A stretch of DNA of 64,000 bases from Acinetobacter sp. ANC 4805 (GTDB lineage Bacteria; Pseudomonadota; Gammaproteobacteria; Pseudomonadales; Moraxellaceae), in contig NZ_JAKZGD010000013.1 in the NCBI RefSeq assembly GCF_022549495.1, positions 1 through 64,000 on the forward strand. The letters are read 5' to 3'. A program made the position numbers and the translations under genes. Under the pieces are notes generated by a model. That model did no database searches and was not told where the DNA came from. It worked only from the letters and a program-made list of their open reading frames with translations. This document shows, one piece after another, positions 8,653 through 20,755 of the stretch (the first letter of the stretch is position 1; every line of letters begins with the position of its first letter).

Positions 8653-9543
8653 CTACGCTAAACCTTTCTCTTTTAAAACTTGCAACATAGTAGAACCAAG
8701 TTCAGCTGGGCTACGCGTATAAGCCATTCCCGCACGTTCAAATGCAGCGAATTTCTCTTCAGCAGTACCTTGACCACCAGAAATGATCGCACCTGCATGA
8801 CCCATACGCTTACCTTTCGGCGCAGTTACACCAGCGATGTAACCTACGACAGGCTTAGTCACGTTAGATTTGATAAATTCAGCAGCTTCTTCTTCTGCTG
8901 TACCACCGATCTCACCGATCATGATGATAGCATCAGTATCTGGATCGTCTTGGAACAATTGTAGCGCTTCGATTTGGTTCATACCCGGAATTGGGTCACC
9001 ACCAATACCGATACAAGTCGACTGACCTAAACCAAGCTTCGTTGTTTGAGCAACTGCTTCATAAGTCAAAGTACCTGAACGTGAGATAATCCCAATACGA
9101 CCCGGTTGGTGGATGTGACCCGGCATAATACCAATCTTACATTCACCTGGCGTGATTACGCCTGGGCAGTTAGGACCAACTAAACGCGTACCATTCCCGT
9201 TGGTTTCTAAGTAGCGTTTTGCTTTCAGCATGTCGATAGTTGGAACACCTTCAGTGATCACAACAATTAAGCTAACACCAGAATCAACCGCTTCAATGAT
9301 TGAATCTAAAACAAATGGAGCTGGTACGTAGATCACAGTTGCATCAGCATGTGTTTCACGAACAGCATCTTTCATCGTGTTGAATACAGGCAGTTCAAGA
9401 TGAGTCGTGCCACCCTTACCTGGAGTCACACCACCAACAACTTTAGTACCGTAGTCTAAAGCTTGTGCAGAGTGGAAAGTACCGTTTTTACCAGTAAAAC
9501 CTTGTACCAATACTTTAGTGTCTTTATTAATTAATACGCTCAT
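8653..9543 (-). CDS. sucD: Succinyl-CoA synthetase alpha subunit
   Basis: Alpha subunit of succinate-CoA ligase (ADP/GDP-forming), which converts succinyl-CoA to succinate with substrate-level phosphorylation in the TCA cycle. At 296 aa it is of normal length. Visible landmarks: the N-terminal CoA-binding Rossmann segment starting [42 protein letters not shown], and the active-site region [17 protein letters not shown], whose histidine is the phosphorylated residue in the family. It lies 12 bp downstream of sucC in the same operon and is followed by a strong terminator, so it is the last gene of the transcript. Confidence 0.98.
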   Translation of the reverse strand: MSVLINKDTKVLVQGFTGKNGTFHSAQALDYGTKVVGGVTPGKGGTTHLELPVFNTMKDAVRETHADATVIYVPAPFVLDSIIEAVDSGVSLIVVITEGVPTIDMLKAKRYLETNGNGTRLVGPNCPGVITPGECKIGIMPGHIHQPGRIGIISRSGTLTYEAVAQTTKLGLGQSTCIGIGGDPIPGMNQIEALQLFQDDPDTDAIIMIGEIGGTAEEEAAEFIKSNVTKPVVGYIAGVTAPKGKRMGHAGAIISGGQGTAEEKFAAFERAGMAYTRSPAELGSTMLQVLKEKGLA

Positions 9544-9555
9544 GATTGATACTCC

Positions 9556-10722
9556 TTACGCTTTCACTGCAGCTACAACTTTTTCTGCGGCATCAGATAA
9601 ACCATTCGCAGAAATTAATTTCAAACCAGATTCATCAAGTAACTTCGCACCTAATTCAGCATTGTTCCCTTCTAAACGAACAACAACTGGTACAGTAACG
9701 TTTACTTCTTGAACCGCTGCAATAATTGCTTCAGCAATCATGTCACAACGTACAATACCACCGAAGATATTGATTAAAACACCTTGTACAGACGTATCCG
9801 CAAGGATGATTTTGAACGCTTCAATTACACGCTCTTTGGTTGCACCGCCACCAACATCTAGGAAGTTTGCAGGCTGACCACCATAAAGTTTAATGATGTC
9901 CATGGTTGCCATTGCAAGACCCGCACCATTCACCATACAACCAATGTTACCTTCTAAAGCAACATAGTTAAGGTCAAATTCAGATGCTTTTAATTCACGC
10001 TCGTTCTCTTGAGATTTATCACGTAACGCTGCAACTTCAGGTAAACGGTATAGCGCATTCGAGTCGATCCCTACTTTGGCATCAACACATAAGATTTCGC
10101 CATTCTCACGAACAGAAAGTGGGTTAATTTCAAATAAGGCAAAATCATTTTCGACGAAAGCGTCATAAGCAGCCGTCATGATTTTCACAAATTGACCAAT
10201 TTGTTTATCTTTTAATGCTAATGCAAATGCAACTTCACGAGCTTGGAACGGTTGTAAACCAACTAACGGATCAACTTCAACTTTAATAATTTTTTCAGGT
10301 GTTTCTTCTGCAACTTTTTCAATTTCTACACCACCTTCGGTAGAAGCCATGAACGTAATACGACGACTAGAACGATCTACCACTGCACCTAAATACAACT
10401 CACGCTCAACGGGATAAACATCTTCTGCAACAATAATACTATTTACTGGCTGACCATTTGCATCTGTTTGATATGTTACAAGACGTGTACCAATAATATT
10501 GTTTGCAAATTCGATAACATCTTCTTTAGATTTTGCAACTTTTACACCACCAGCCTTACCACGACCACCAGCATGAACCTGTGCTTTCATTACAGCAAAT
10601 TTACCACCAAGCTGTTCAAATGCAGCAACTGCTTCATCTGCATTTGTTGCCAAGATACCTTCTTGTACTGGCATACCATATTTTTTCAATAATGTTTTAG
10701 CTTGATATTCATGTAAGTTCAT
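9556..10722 (-). CDS. sucC: Succinyl-CoA synthetase beta subunit
   Basis: Beta subunit of succinyl-CoA synthetase (388 aa), carrying the ATP-grasp nucleotide-binding domain and forming the heterotetramer with SucD. It begins [20 protein letters not shown], the usual start of the family; [14 protein letters not shown] is the nucleotide-binding loop, and [13 protein letters not shown] and [16 protein letters not shown] are conserved in the C-terminal CoA-ligase domain. A clear hairpin terminator after lpd (10840-10859) lies between lpd and this gene, which suggests that sucCD may be transcribed, at least in part, from its own promoter in the 146 bp gap rather than only from sucA. Confidence 0.98.
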   Translation of the reverse strand: MNLHEYQAKTLLKKYGMPVQEGILATNADEAVAAFEQLGGKFAVMKAQVHAGGRGKAGGVKVAKSKEDVIEFANNIIGTRLVTYQTDANGQPVNSIIVAEDVYPVERELYLGAVVDRSSRRITFMASTEGGVEIEKVAEETPEKIIKVEVDPLVGLQPFQAREVAFALALKDKQIGQFVKIMTAAYDAFVENDFALFEINPLSVRENGEILCVDAKVGIDSNALYRLPEVAALRDKSQENERELKASEFDLNYVALEGNIGCMVNGAGLAMATMDIIKLYGGQPANFLDVGGGATKERVIEAFKIILADTSVQGVLINIFGGIVRCDMIAEAIIAAVQEVNVTVPVVVRLEGNNAELGAKLLDESGLKLISANGLSDAAEKVVAAVKA

Positions 10723-10831
10723 TCAGTTACCTACCATGTTGTTTATAGTGTCATTCATATAGTCTAGAAATATTATTAATTATAGACTGTTATAAGTTAT
10801 ATTAAATGATGGTTCTTATATCAACCATTAT

Positions 10832-10859
10832 TAGTTAAAAAGTGTGGCGAACCACACTT
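10832..10859 (-). terminator. Terminator after lpd, inside the suc cluster
   Basis: On the minus strand AAGTGTGG-TTCG-CCACACTT followed by TTTAACTAA; an 8-bp perfect stem with a four-base loop, ten bases past the lpd stop. It separates sucA-sucB-lpd from sucCD. Confidence 0.8.
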
Positions 10860-10868
10860 ATTTTTTTA

Positions 10869-12314
<1,446 letters not shown>

Positions 12315-12316
12315 TT

Positions 12317-12421
12317 AATCCCCCTAACCTTTCTTTGAAAAAGACGAGGAATTTCCACAAATCTTAAAATGTATATGACTCGTGAAATCCCCCCTTTTAT
12401 AAAGGGGGATTTAGGGGGATT
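12317..12421. repeat. MITE-like palindromic element between sucB and lpd
   Basis: A 105-bp element with perfect 11-bp terminal inverted repeats, AATCCCCCTAA (12317-12327) and TTAGGGGGATT (12411-12421). Inside the right half is a hairpin AATCCCCCCTT / AAGGGGGATT; the left half holds a weaker CCTTTCTTT / AAAGacGAGG arrangement. The plan of two hairpins and inverted ends is shared with elements at 37270-37365 and 63072-63181. It lies entirely in the sucB-lpd spacer, so it is transcribed with the operon. Confidence 0.7.
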
Positions 12422-12434
12422 CTTAAATAATAAG

Positions 12435-13631
12435 TTATAGGTCAAGAATAAGTTTAGCTGGTTCTTCTAACAATTCTTTGATTGTTACCAAGAAACCTAC
12501 AGCTTCTTTACCATCAATTAAACGATGGTCATAAGAAAGCGCTAAATACATCATTGGCAAGATTTCAACTTGACCATTTACTGCCATAGGGCGCTCTTGG
12601 ATTTTGTGCATACCCAAAATTGCCGTTTGTGGTGTATTTAAAATCGGTGTAGATAACAATGAACCGAAAGTACCACCATTAGTAATCGTGAACGTACCGC
12701 CAGACATTTCTTCAATCGACAATTTACCTTCACGCGCTTTAGCAGCATAAGCCCCAATACCGTTTTCAACTTCAGCGTAGTTCATACGATCTGTATCACG
12801 AAGAATTGGTACAACTAAACCACGGTCAGAAGAAACTGCTACACCGATGTCATAGAAACCGTGATAAACAATATCATCACCATCAATAGATGCGTTTACA
12901 GCTGGATAGCGTTTTAATGCTTCAGTTGCCGCTTTAACGAAGAAAGACATAAAGCCTAAACGCGCACCATGACGTTTTTCGAAAGCATCTTTATATTGCT
13001 TACGCATTTCCATGATTGGCTTCATGTTAACTTCGTTGAACGTTGTTAACATTGCAGTCTGTTGTGTAGCTGCCAATAAACGCTCAGCAACACGCTTACG
13101 TAAACGTGTCATTGGAACACGTTTCTCAATACGCTCACCGACAGCAACGCTTAATGGTTGAACTGATGCAGCAGCTGGTTTGGTTTGGTGAGTTGCAACA
13201 TCTTCTTTAGTGATACGACCACCACGACCTGTACCTTGTACGTCAGCAGCATTGATACCAGTTTCAGACAATGCTTTACGAACCGCAGGTGCTTGGTTTT
13301 GATCAACTGCTTGAGTTGATGCAGCAGCGACTGGTGCAGTTGCAACAGGAGCAGCCGCGGCTGGTGCAGCAGCTTCAGGAGCCGCAGAAACAGTACCCGT
13401 TTCGAATTGAGCAATCACTTCGTCAGAAAGAACGGTATCGCCTTCACCTTTGATGATTGCAACTAAGCTACCATCAGCAGGAGCAACCACTTCTAAAACA
13501 ACTTTATCGGTTTCAATGTCACAGATCACTTCATCACGTGATACAGGCTCACCTACTTTCTTATGCCAAGTTGCAATCGTACCGTCAGCAACTGACTCTG
13601 GAAATACCGGTGCTTTAATTTCGGTTGCCAT
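12435..13631 (-). CDS. sucB: Dihydrolipoyllysine succinyltransferase (E2 of OGDH)
   Basis: E2 core of the 2-oxoglutarate dehydrogenase complex (398 aa), transferring the succinyl group to CoA. One lipoyl domain covers residues 1-76 with the lipoylated lysine 43 in [11 protein letters not shown]. An Ala/Pro linker (about 83-110) follows, then the peripheral-subunit-binding domain (about 113-150, ending [12 protein letters not shown]) and the catalytic domain from about 165. The acyltransferase signature [10 protein letters not shown] gives His369 and Asp373. Its ATG overlaps the sucA stop as TAATG, implying translational coupling. A palindromic repeat element separates it from lpd. Confidence 0.98.
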   Translation of the reverse strand: MATEIKAPVFPESVADGTIATWHKKVGEPVSRDEVICDIETDKVVLEVVAPADGSLVAIIKGEGDTVLSDEVIAQFETGTVSAAPEAAAPAAAAPVATAPVAAASTQAVDQNQAPAVRKALSETGINAADVQGTGRGGRITKEDVATHQTKPAAASVQPLSVAVGERIEKRVPMTRLRKRVAERLLAATQQTAMLTTFNEVNMKPIMEMRKQYKDAFEKRHGARLGFMSFFVKAATEALKRYPAVNASIDGDDIVYHGFYDIGVAVSSDRGLVVPILRDTDRMNYAEVENGIGAYAAKAREGKLSIEEMSGGTFTITNGGTFGSLLSTPILNTPQTAILGMHKIQERPMAVNGQVEILPMMYLALSYDHRLIDGKEAVGFLVTIKELLEEPAKLILDL

Positions 13632-16471
13632 TATTTAGAATCTCCTGATTGTTCAGCTTCAATTGCAAGTGCGTCATTGACGAGCTGAGCTTGTTGTTTT
13701 GCATGCAAGTACGGTGAGCCACAAGCAGGTGCGGCTGATGCTTCACGACCAGCATAGCTAATACGAATTTGTTTACCAGTTTTAAGAACGTCTTCATATA
13801 AACGAGGAACAAGGAATAACCAAGCACCTTGGTTTTTCGGTTCTTCTTGTGTCCAAACAAGTTCTTGAATGTTTGGATAAGCCGCCATAACTTCAGCTAA
13901 GCGTTGTTCTGGGTACGGATACAATTGTTCGATACGAACGATCGCAATATGGTTTAAACCAAGCTCACGACGTTTTTCGAGTAAATCATAATAAACCTTA
14001 CCACCACAAAGCACTAAGCGAGTTACATCAGCTTTGTTAATTTGATCAATTTCATCGATCACAGTTTGGAATGAACCGTTTGCTAATTCATCTAAGCTTG
14101 AAGTTGCAAGTTTATGACGTAATAACGATTTTGGTGACATTACGATCATTGGCTTACGAATCGGACGAACCGCTTGACGACGCAACGCATGGAAAATTTG
14201 TGCAGGCGTCGTAGGTGTCATCACTTGCATATTGTCTTCAGCACATAGCTGTAAGAAACGTTCTAAACGAGCAGATGAGTGTTCTGGACCTTGGCCTTCA
14301 TAACCATGTGGTAACAACATAGTGAGACCACAAACACGCTCCCACTTGGTTTCACCCGAAGCGATGAATTGGTCAATCACGACTTGCGCACAGTTTGCAA
14401 AGTCACCAAATTGCGCTTCCCAAACAATTAAGCTTTTCGGCAAAGTAGTTGAATAACCATATTCAAATGCAAGCACTGCTTCTTCTGACAATAAAGAATC
14501 ATAGACCGCAGTACGTGGTTGATTTTCTTTAATGTGGCAAAGTGGAATATAAACAGAACCATCAACTTGGTTGTGCAATTTAGCATGACGATGTGAGAAC
14601 GTACCACGACCCACGTCTTCACCTGTGATACGGACTAGGAAACCATCATCAAGCAAAGTTGCATAAGCTAAAGTTTCAGCTGCACCCCAGTTAAGTGGCA
14701 TTTCACCCGTTTGCATTTTAACGCGATCATCGATCACTTTTTGAACTTGACGCTGTAATACAAAACCTTCTGGTAATGTATTCATCGTTTTACCAAGTTC
14801 TTTCAAACGTTCGATATCAACAGTCGTATCCCAAATATCGGTATATTCATGACCTAAGTATGGTGTCCAATCCACAAACATCTTTTTGTTTGGTTCAGTC
14901 ACCAAAGCATTTGCAACGTGATTACCTGCTTCTAAATCAGAACGATAACCTTCTACCATTGCATCTGCACTAGCACGGTCAAGTACTTTTTCTTGAACCA
15001 ATTGATCTGCATACAAGGTACGCGTTGTCGCTTTCTTGTTGATCACTTGATACATCAAAGGCTGAGTTGCTGATGGCTCATCCGCTTCATTATGACCACG
15101 ACGACGGTAACAGAACAAATCTAAGATCACGTCTTTACGGAAAGTATGACGGAAATCATGTGCAAGCTGCGTTACAAAAATCACAGCTTCAGGATCATCA
15201 CCATTGACATGGAAAATTGGTGATTGGATCATTTTCGCAACGTCAGTACAGTATTCTGTAGAGCGTGTGTCACGTGGATCAGATGTTGTGAAGCCCACTT
15301 GGTTATTGATGACAATATGAACTGTACCACCAACGGTATAACCACGCGTTTGTGACATTTGGAAGGTTTCTTGGTTTACACCTTGACCAGCAAATGCAGC
15401 ATCACCATGAACAATGACAGGAAGTACATCATCACCGCCAATGTCTTTACGACGAACTTGACGCGCGCGGACTGAACCTTCAACCACTGGACCAACGATT
15501 TCTAAGTGCGATGGGTTAAATGCTAATGCCAAGTGAACTTCGCCACCTGTTGTCATGACATTTGAAGAAAAACCTTGGTGATATTTAACGTCACCAGAGC
15601 CTTTTTTATGCAGACTCTTTCCTTCGAACTCACCAAAAAGATCAGCAGGGTTTTTACCCATAATGTTGACAAGAAGGTTGAGACGACCACGGTGTGGCAT
15701 ACCAATCACAACTTCTTTACAACCGACACTTCCTGCACGTTGGATAATTTCGTTCATCATTGGGATAAAAGACTCACCGCCTTCTACACCAAAACGTTTC
15801 GCACCAACGAATTTATTACCAAGATACTTTTCTAAGCCTTCAGCAGCAGTTAAACGCTCCAAGAAACCTTTTTTCTGATCACTCGTAAAATTAAATTTAC
15901 CGCGCACACTTTCCAAACGCTGTTGAATCCAACGTTTTTCTTTCGTGTCAACGATATGCATATATTCTGCACCAATTGAAGAGCAGTAAATTGCTTCCAT
16001 TGCTTCAATCATTTCAGACAATGTTGCTTCTGCTTTTCCAATCGCGAGATTACCTGTATTAAATACAGTATCAAGGTCAGATTTCGTTAAACTATGTGCA
16101 GATAAATCAAGGTCTGGAACTTCTTCACGTTTCGCGAGACCTAATGGATCGAGTTTAGCTTTTTGATGGCCACGGTTACGATAAGCAGCAATGAGTTGTA
16201 AGACACCAATTTGGCGACGCTCATGCTCTGTACTTACAGCGCTTTGTACGACAGGTTGAACTCGGTTTGAATTACGACCTAAGAGGAGGAATTGCTCGCG
16301 CACATTACTATGTGGTTGATCACCTTTAGGATATTTATCGAAATATTCACGCCAATCCTCTGACACTGAGGTTGGAGAAGTTAGATACTGTTCGTAAAGC
16401 TCTTCAATATATGCCGCACTATCAGCGGAAAGTTCAGTGTCAAGACGCAGCGCGCCAGCAACTTCTTGCAT
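13631..16471 (-). CDS. sucA: 2-oxoglutarate dehydrogenase E1 component
   Basis: Thiamine-diphosphate-dependent E1 subunit that decarboxylates 2-oxoglutarate and succinylates the lipoyl arm of SucB. The N-terminal segment ([15 protein letters not shown]) is the E2-binding part; [33 protein letters not shown], the TPP/Mg loop [13 protein letters not shown] and [11 protein letters not shown] lie in the first half, and the transketolase-like domain follows ([34 protein letters not shown]). I prefer ATG 16471 (946 aa), because the AGGA lies too close to the upstream ATG at 16483. First gene of sucAB-lpd; coupled to sucB through TAATG. Confidence 0.96.
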   Translation of the reverse strand: MQEVAGALRLDTELSADSAAYIEELYEQYLTSPTSVSEDWREYFDKYPKGDQPHSNVREQFLLLGRNSNRVQPVVQSAVSTEHERRQIGVLQLIAAYRNRGHQKAKLDPLGLAKREEVPDLDLSAHSLTKSDLDTVFNTGNLAIGKAEATLSEMIEAMEAIYCSSIGAEYMHIVDTKEKRWIQQRLESVRGKFNFTSDQKKGFLERLTAAEGLEKYLGNKFVGAKRFGVEGGESFIPMMNEIIQRAGSVGCKEVVIGMPHRGRLNLLVNIMGKNPADLFGEFEGKSLHKKGSGDVKYHQGFSSNVMTTGGEVHLALAFNPSHLEIVGPVVEGSVRARQVRRKDIGGDDVLPVIVHGDAAFAGQGVNQETFQMSQTRGYTVGGTVHIVINNQVGFTTSDPRDTRSTEYCTDVAKMIQSPIFHVNGDDPEAVIFVTQLAHDFRHTFRKDVILDLFCYRRRGHNEADEPSATQPLMYQVINKKATTRTLYADQLVQEKVLDRASADAMVEGYRSDLEAGNHVANALVTEPNKKMFVDWTPYLGHEYTDIWDTTVDIERLKELGKTMNTLPEGFVLQRQVQKVIDDRVKMQTGEMPLNWGAAETLAYATLLDDGFLVRITGEDVGRGTFSHRHAKLHNQVDGSVYIPLCHIKENQPRTAVYDSLLSEEAVLAFEYGYSTTLPKSLIVWEAQFGDFANCAQVVIDQFIASGETKWERVCGLTMLLPHGYEGQGPEHSSARLERFLQLCAEDNMQVMTPTTPAQIFHALRRQAVRPIRKPMIVMSPKSLLRHKLATSSLDELANGSFQTVIDEIDQINKADVTRLVLCGGKVYYDLLEKRRELGLNHIAIVRIEQLYPYPEQRLAEVMAAYPNIQELVWTQEEPKNQGAWLFLVPRLYEDVLKTGKQIRISYAGREASAAPACGSPYLHAKQQAQLVNDALAIEAEQSGDSK

Positions 16472-16483
16472 TTTTGGACCCAT

Positions 16484-17168
16484 TTCCTATTGCAAAAAAT
16501 AATACAGGTTGCTTTTTAAGCAGACCCATGATTCATAGTATCAAATTGGTAACATGACACTACTACTCAAGATCATCCAACCTTGAGACATTATCACTAC
16601 ACATCAGGAGTATTCCTTTTGATGTAATAAATGAGCCATGCACTTTCAATTCAAAGCACATAACTCATCCTTATACTCGATGAAATCGAGCAATTTTTTG
16701 CAAATCATTTTAGAAAAATTAACTCAACGATTAACTTTTCTAAATTGACTTTTTCCTAAACCGTTTGCATATCTTTTTGAGATATTATGATCATATAACA
16801 TCAAGAATATGCTTATTTTTTACTTTTGGCTGTGGCAGAAATCCTAACATGTTCTCATACTCAAATTGATTTTTTTGACACATACCATCTATAAAGCAGC
16901 GAAATACACACTTTAAATTATATTCTACTATACCGCCCTTTTTATGATAGTTGCACCCTTATCGACCAAAGTTAAAGATTCGCTACATTTTTTGCACAAA
17001 GACTATGCAGAGTGCTTAAAAACAGACCACTCCATTTTTTCATTTATTTAAATAATTTAACTTATTTATAAAACCAATAAACATTTCACCCACAAAAATG
17101 TATTTTCAACAGTTAGATGATCATTGGTGAAATATCAACAAACCCTAGTGTATCGAACTCAAAATTAC
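16484..17168. other. Long AT-rich intergenic region upstream of sucA
   Basis: About 685 bp between sucA and the sdh terminator with no ORF I would defend on either strand. It must hold the minus-strand promoter and leader of sucAB-lpd. Homopolymeric A/T tracts are frequent and several short inverted repeats occur, but no site stands out clearly enough to be named. Confidence 0.5.
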
Positions 17169-17206
17169 CAAAAAACAAAAACGGGAATCTCTTTCGAAAT
17201 TCCCGT
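17169..17206 (-). terminator. Terminator of the sdhCDAB operon
   Basis: On the minus strand ACGGGAAT / ATTCCCGT (8-bp perfect stem, loop TTCGAAAGAG) followed by a T-rich run, 20 bp after the sdhB stop. Confidence 0.88.
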
Positions 17207-17225
17207 TCAGAGTTAGAAAACTGTA

Positions 17226-17936
17226 TTAACCAGCTTGATCTAACAACATATTACGAATGTGACCAATTGCCTTGGTTGGGTTTAACCCTTTAGGACATAC
17301 AGATACACAGTTCATGATCCCTTTACAACGGAACAAAGAGAATGGATCATCTAAACGAGCCAAACGATCTTGTGTTGCCGTATCACGAGAATCGATGATA
17401 AAGCGGTATGCATTTAACAATGCAGATGGCCCAAGGAACTTATCAGGGTTCCACCAGAATGATGGGCATGAAGTTGAACAACATGCACACAGAATACATT
17501 CATACAGGCCATCTAAATGTTCACGTTCTGCTTGAGACTGTAAACGTTCTTTCGCTGGCGCCGGTTGATTGTTAATCAAGAACGGTTGAATCTTGTCATA
17601 TTGATCGTAGAACTGGTTCATGTCTACAACCAAATCTTTTACCACTGGCAAACCAGGTAAAGGACGGATCACAATCTTCTCTGGTAAATCGTTCAAGTTC
17701 CACAAGCACGCTAAACCATTTTTACCATTGATGTTCACACCATCCGAACCACAAATACCTTCACGGCAAGAGCGACGGAATGTTAATGATTCATCTTGCA
17801 CTTTCAACGCAAGTAACGCATCAAGCAACATACGATGCTTGTCAGTTAACTCAAGTTTAAAAGTTTGCATGTACGGCGCTTTATCCTTATCAGGATCATA
17901 GCGGTAGATTTCGAATGTACGAGTGCCTCTACTCAT
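17226..17936 (-). CDS. sdhB: Succinate dehydrogenase iron-sulfur subunit
   Basis: Iron-sulfur subunit of respiratory complex II (236 aa), which passes electrons from the SdhA flavin to ubiquinone. Cysteines for the [2Fe-2S] cluster are in CREGICGSDG and a later LAC; those for the [4Fe-4S] and [3Fe-4S] clusters are in CILCACCSTSCP and CKGIMNCVSVCPKGLNP. Length and spacing are normal for the family. It follows sdhA by 14 bp and ends the operon before a good terminator. It sits on the cytoplasmic face bound to the SdhC/SdhD anchor. Confidence 0.98.
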   Translation of the reverse strand: MSRGTRTFEIYRYDPDKDKAPYMQTFKLELTDKHRMLLDALLALKVQDESLTFRRSCREGICGSDGVNINGKNGLACLWNLNDLPEKIVIRPLPGLPVVKDLVVDMNQFYDQYDKIQPFLINNQPAPAKERLQSQAEREHLDGLYECILCACCSTSCPSFWWNPDKFLGPSALLNAYRFIIDSRDTATQDRLARLDDPFSLFRCKGIMNCVSVCPKGLNPTKAIGHIRNMLLDQAG

Positions 17937-17950
17937 CTTTGTTCTCCCGA

Positions 17951-19843
17951 TTAGAATGTACGTGGTTTAGGTTCAATTGCTTCAACCGTTAATGGGCTAA
18001 AACGTACTGGCTTATATTCAAGACGGTTGTCTGATGAATACCATAATGTATGTTTCATCCACTCATCATCACGGCGACCGTAAGAATAAGTCGGGTGATC
18101 AGGTGCTAACTCATAGTCAACAACGGTATGCGCACCACGACATTCTTTACGTGCAGCAGCAGAAATCAAAGTCGCCTTCGCAACTTCATATAAGTTTTCA
18201 ACTTCTAATGCTTCAACACGTGCCGTGTTAAATACTTTAGATTTGTCTTTTAAATGAATGTTACGAACACGTGGTTCAATCGCAAGAATTTCTTTTACAC
18301 CTTTGTCAAGCAATGCTTGAGTACGGAATACACCTGCGTGATCCTGTACGATGTCACGGATTACATCAGCAACTTCTTGTGCATTCTCACCCGTAGTTGA
18401 ATCATCTAACTTACGAATACGCCCTAAAGTATTTGCTAATACATCAGTTGGAAGCGGTTGGTAATCATCACCGTGATGTTTAGTCACGTAATCAATGATG
18501 TGTTCACCAGCAGCTTTACCAAATACTACAAGGTCAAGCAATGAGTTAGTACCTAAACGGTTTGCACCATGTACAGATACACAAGAACATTCACCAATTG
18601 CATAGAAACCTTTCACAGGTTTTACGTAATCACGCGTACCTTTATAGGTATATTCTTTCGTCTCTTTATCATAATGTGCAGAGAATTCACCCTCTTCCAC
18701 ACCATGTGGTACAACCACTTGACCATGAATATTCGTTGGAATACCACCCATTTGATAATGGATTGTTGGTACAACTGGAATTGGCTCTTTCGTACAGTCA
18801 ACGTTTGCAAACTTCTTACCAATCTCAAATACAGATGGTAGACGTTTCATAATCGTTTCAGCACCCAAATGCGTCATATCTAACAAGATATAATCTGCTT
18901 TAGGACCACAACCACGACCTTCTTTAATTTCTTGGTCCATTGAACGTGATACGAAGTCACGTGGTGCCAAGTCTTTTAAAGTTGGTGCATAACGTTCCAT
19001 GAATGGTTCGCCGTCTTTGTTACGAAGGATACCACCTTCACCACGACAACCTTCAGTTAACAATACGCCTGCGCCTGCAACACCCGTTGGGTGGAATTGC
19101 CAGAATTCCATATCTTGTAATGGAATACCTGCACGAGCAGCCATACCAAGACCATCACCCGTATTGATATACGCATTGGTAGATGCACGGTAAACACGAC
19201 CCGCACCACCTGTAGCAAATAGAGTCGCTTTTGCTTGGAATACTGCAATATTACCTGTTTCTTGGTCAATTGCGGTCACACCAAGCACATCACCCGCTTC
19301 GTTACGGATCAAGTCCAAAGCAATCCATTCAACGTAAAACTGAGTACCCATTTTTACGTTGCTTTGATACAAAGTATGAAGTAGCGCATGACCTGTACGG
19401 TCAGCAGCAGCACACGCACGTGGAACTGCTTTTTCACCATAGTTTGCTGAGTGACCACCAAATGGACGTTGATAAATCGTACCATCTTCGTTACGGTCAA
19501 ACGGCATACCTAAGTGTTCAAGCTCATAAACAACTTTTGGCGCTTCACGGGTCATAAACTCGATTGCGTCCTGATCGCCTAACCAGTCAGAACCTTTAAC
19601 CGTGTCATAGAAGTGATAATGCCAGTTATCTTCTTGCATGTTACCTAACGACGCACCGATACCACCCTGGGCAGCAACTGTGTGCGAACGTGTTGGGAAT
19701 ACTTTGGTCAATACAGCAACTTTTAAACCAGCTTGAGCAAGTTGGTAAGAAGCACGCATACCAGAACCACCACCACCAACGATCACAGCGTCAAATGATA
19801 AGGTCTGAATATTCGAATAATTTTCTTTAGAGATAATCGCCAT
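17951..19843 (-). CDS. sdhA: Succinate dehydrogenase flavoprotein subunit
   Basis: Flavoprotein subunit of complex II (630 aa), oxidising succinate to fumarate. The dinucleotide fold is at VIVGGGGSGMRASYQLA; RSHTVAAQGGIGASLG carries the histidine that holds FAD covalently. HPTGVAGAGVLLTEGCRGEGG is part of the active site, as is the arginine in RPFGGHSANYGEKAVPRACAA. NRLGTNSLLDLVVFGKAAG is the conserved C-terminal FAD-contact segment. It is separated by 12 bp from sdhD and 14 bp from sdhB. At 630 residues it is slightly longer than the roughly 590 usual in enterobacteria, mainly through internal loops. Confidence 0.98.
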   Translation of the reverse strand: MAIISKENYSNIQTLSFDAVIVGGGGSGMRASYQLAQAGLKVAVLTKVFPTRSHTVAAQGGIGASLGNMQEDNWHYHFYDTVKGSDWLGDQDAIEFMTREAPKVVYELEHLGMPFDRNEDGTIYQRPFGGHSANYGEKAVPRACAAADRTGHALLHTLYQSNVKMGTQFYVEWIALDLIRNEAGDVLGVTAIDQETGNIAVFQAKATLFATGGAGRVYRASTNAYINTGDGLGMAARAGIPLQDMEFWQFHPTGVAGAGVLLTEGCRGEGGILRNKDGEPFMERYAPTLKDLAPRDFVSRSMDQEIKEGRGCGPKADYILLDMTHLGAETIMKRLPSVFEIGKKFANVDCTKEPIPVVPTIHYQMGGIPTNIHGQVVVPHGVEEGEFSAHYDKETKEYTYKGTRDYVKPVKGFYAIGECSCVSVHGANRLGTNSLLDLVVFGKAAGEHIIDYVTKHHGDDYQPLPTDVLANTLGRIRKLDDSTTGENAQEVADVIRDIVQDHAGVFRTQALLDKGVKEILAIEPRVRNIHLKDKSKVFNTARVEALEVENLYEVAKATLISAAARKECRGAHTVVDYELAPDHPTYSYGRRDDEWMKHTLWYSSDNRLEYKPVRFSPLTVEAIEPKPRTF

Positions 19844-19855
19844 GTTCTATTCCTA

Positions 19856-20236
19856 TCAATTTGCCCAGAAAATCTGGATACCCCAGATTGCGTACACAAA
19901 CACTGAAATAATGACAGCAGAAGTCAATACAAGGCGTAAACCTGAAGCCGAAGGCCCCATTTGACGAGTCGTTACATAATCAGTAAAGACTTGCCACATA
20001 CCAATCCAAGCATGGGCAACTAGCGACAATACCGCCAACAAAGAGAAAATCTTCATTGGTAAAGTCAGCATAAAACCAGCCCACTGTTCGTAACCGAATC
20101 CGCTATTGCAAAGGATCCAACCAAACATTACAACAGTGTATGCAGCCAGAACTACAGCACTGACGCGCTGGATATACCAATCGCGAGAACCTGAACCTGT
20201 TAAACCTGTAGCACTTTTCATCAGAACATAATCCAT
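19856..20236 (-). CDS. sdhD: Succinate dehydrogenase membrane anchor subunit
   Basis: Small hydrophobic anchor of complex II (126 aa) with three membrane segments, at about residues 27-47, 58-81 and 100-122. With SdhC it forms the heme b and ubiquinone site: the segment HAWIGMWQVFTDYV holds the family's heme-ligand and quinone-proximal residues. It starts with MDYVLMKSATGLTGSGSRDW, in which the final DWYIQRVSAV region is typical. Its first codons overlap the end of sdhC by 16 bp, so the two anchors are translationally coupled and made in equal amounts. Confidence 0.95.
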   Translation of the reverse strand: MDYVLMKSATGLTGSGSRDWYIQRVSAVVLAAYTVVMFGWILCNSGFGYEQWAGFMLTLPMKIFSLLAVLSLVAHAWIGMWQVFTDYVTTRQMGPSASGLRLVLTSAVIISVFVYAIWGIQIFWAN

Positions 20237-20622
20237 ACGAATGCCGCGAGAATACCAATCGCAGACAAGATCAATGAAATAGTAGCTGCAATACGACCAC
20301 TTTGAAGTTCCTCAGCAAAACCAAGGTCAGCAAGTAAATGCTTAATCCCTGCAATAAAGTGAAAAATCAGGCCAGCTACAAATACCCAGACGATGAAACG
20401 TACACAGATATTTCCAAAAACGACATTTTTAACGTAGTCAAATCCTTCTGGTGAAGATAAAGATTTATCCAAAATCCATAAAAGAACAGCGACTAATACG
20501 AAAACGATTACACCTGATAGACGGTGTAGAATTGATGCAATAGCCACGGGTGAGCGTAAATTTACCGCTAACACCTGACCCATGGACAAATTGACAGGTC
20601 TGTTGCTTTTCACAGCGGGCAT
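20221..20622 (-). CDS. sdhC: Succinate dehydrogenase cytochrome b556 subunit
   Basis: Cytochrome b subunit of complex II (133 aa). The RPVNLSMGQVLAVNLRSPVA start and SILHRLSGVIVF are the family signature; the heme-binding histidine is in HFIAGIKHLLADLGFAEEL. Three membrane segments lie at about residues 33-52, 75-97 and 112-131. First gene of sdhCDAB. ATG 20622 has an AGG immediately before it, unusually close, so initiation may depend on the structured leader upstream (20634-20700) or on the later ATG at codon 14; the N-terminal residues match homologues as I remember them, so I keep this start. Confidence 0.93.
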   Translation of the reverse strand: MPAVKSNRPVNLSMGQVLAVNLRSPVAIASILHRLSGVIVFVLVAVLLWILDKSLSSPEGFDYVKNVVFGNICVRFIVWVFVAGLIFHFIAGIKHLLADLGFAEELQSGRIAATISLILSAIGILAAFVWIMF

Positions 20623-20633
20623 CCTGTAGGTAG

Positions 20634-20700
20634 AAACTCCATCCGGAGTTTGTTTGAATTAATTCAAAGGAAAGCTGGCATTGTTAGGCAAGCACAATGC
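20634..20700 (-). promoter_or_regulatory. Structured 5' leader of sdhC with three adjacent inverted repeats
   Basis: On the minus strand, 5' to 3': GCATTGT/ACAATGC (20700-20694 with 20684-20678), the perfect 16-bp palindrome at 20668-20653 (TTTGAATT/AATTCAAA), and AAACTCC/GGAGTTT (20651-20645 with 20640-20634) ending 12 bp before the sdhC start. The last stem includes GGAGTTT, which could act as a ribosome-binding sequence and be hidden when the stem forms. Confidence 0.5.
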
Positions 20701-20726
20701 ATGCCCAACCTATATAACGACACCGA

Positions 20727-20755
20727 ATTATAAAACGTGAAATATCAAAATACAA
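20727..20755 (-). promoter_or_regulatory. Predicted sigma-70 promoter of sdhCDAB
   Basis: Minus strand TTGTAT (20755-20750), 17-bp spacer, TATAAT (20732-20727): a consensus -10 with a four-of-six -35. It predicts a transcript start near 20720 and a leader of about 100 nt that contains the three stems next to sdhC. Confidence 0.62.

Noticed and set aside
13151..13453. Leu/Gln-rich ORFs opposite or out of frame with the sucB linker
   Set aside because: Products of the Ala/Pro/Gln codon repeats in the sucB linker.
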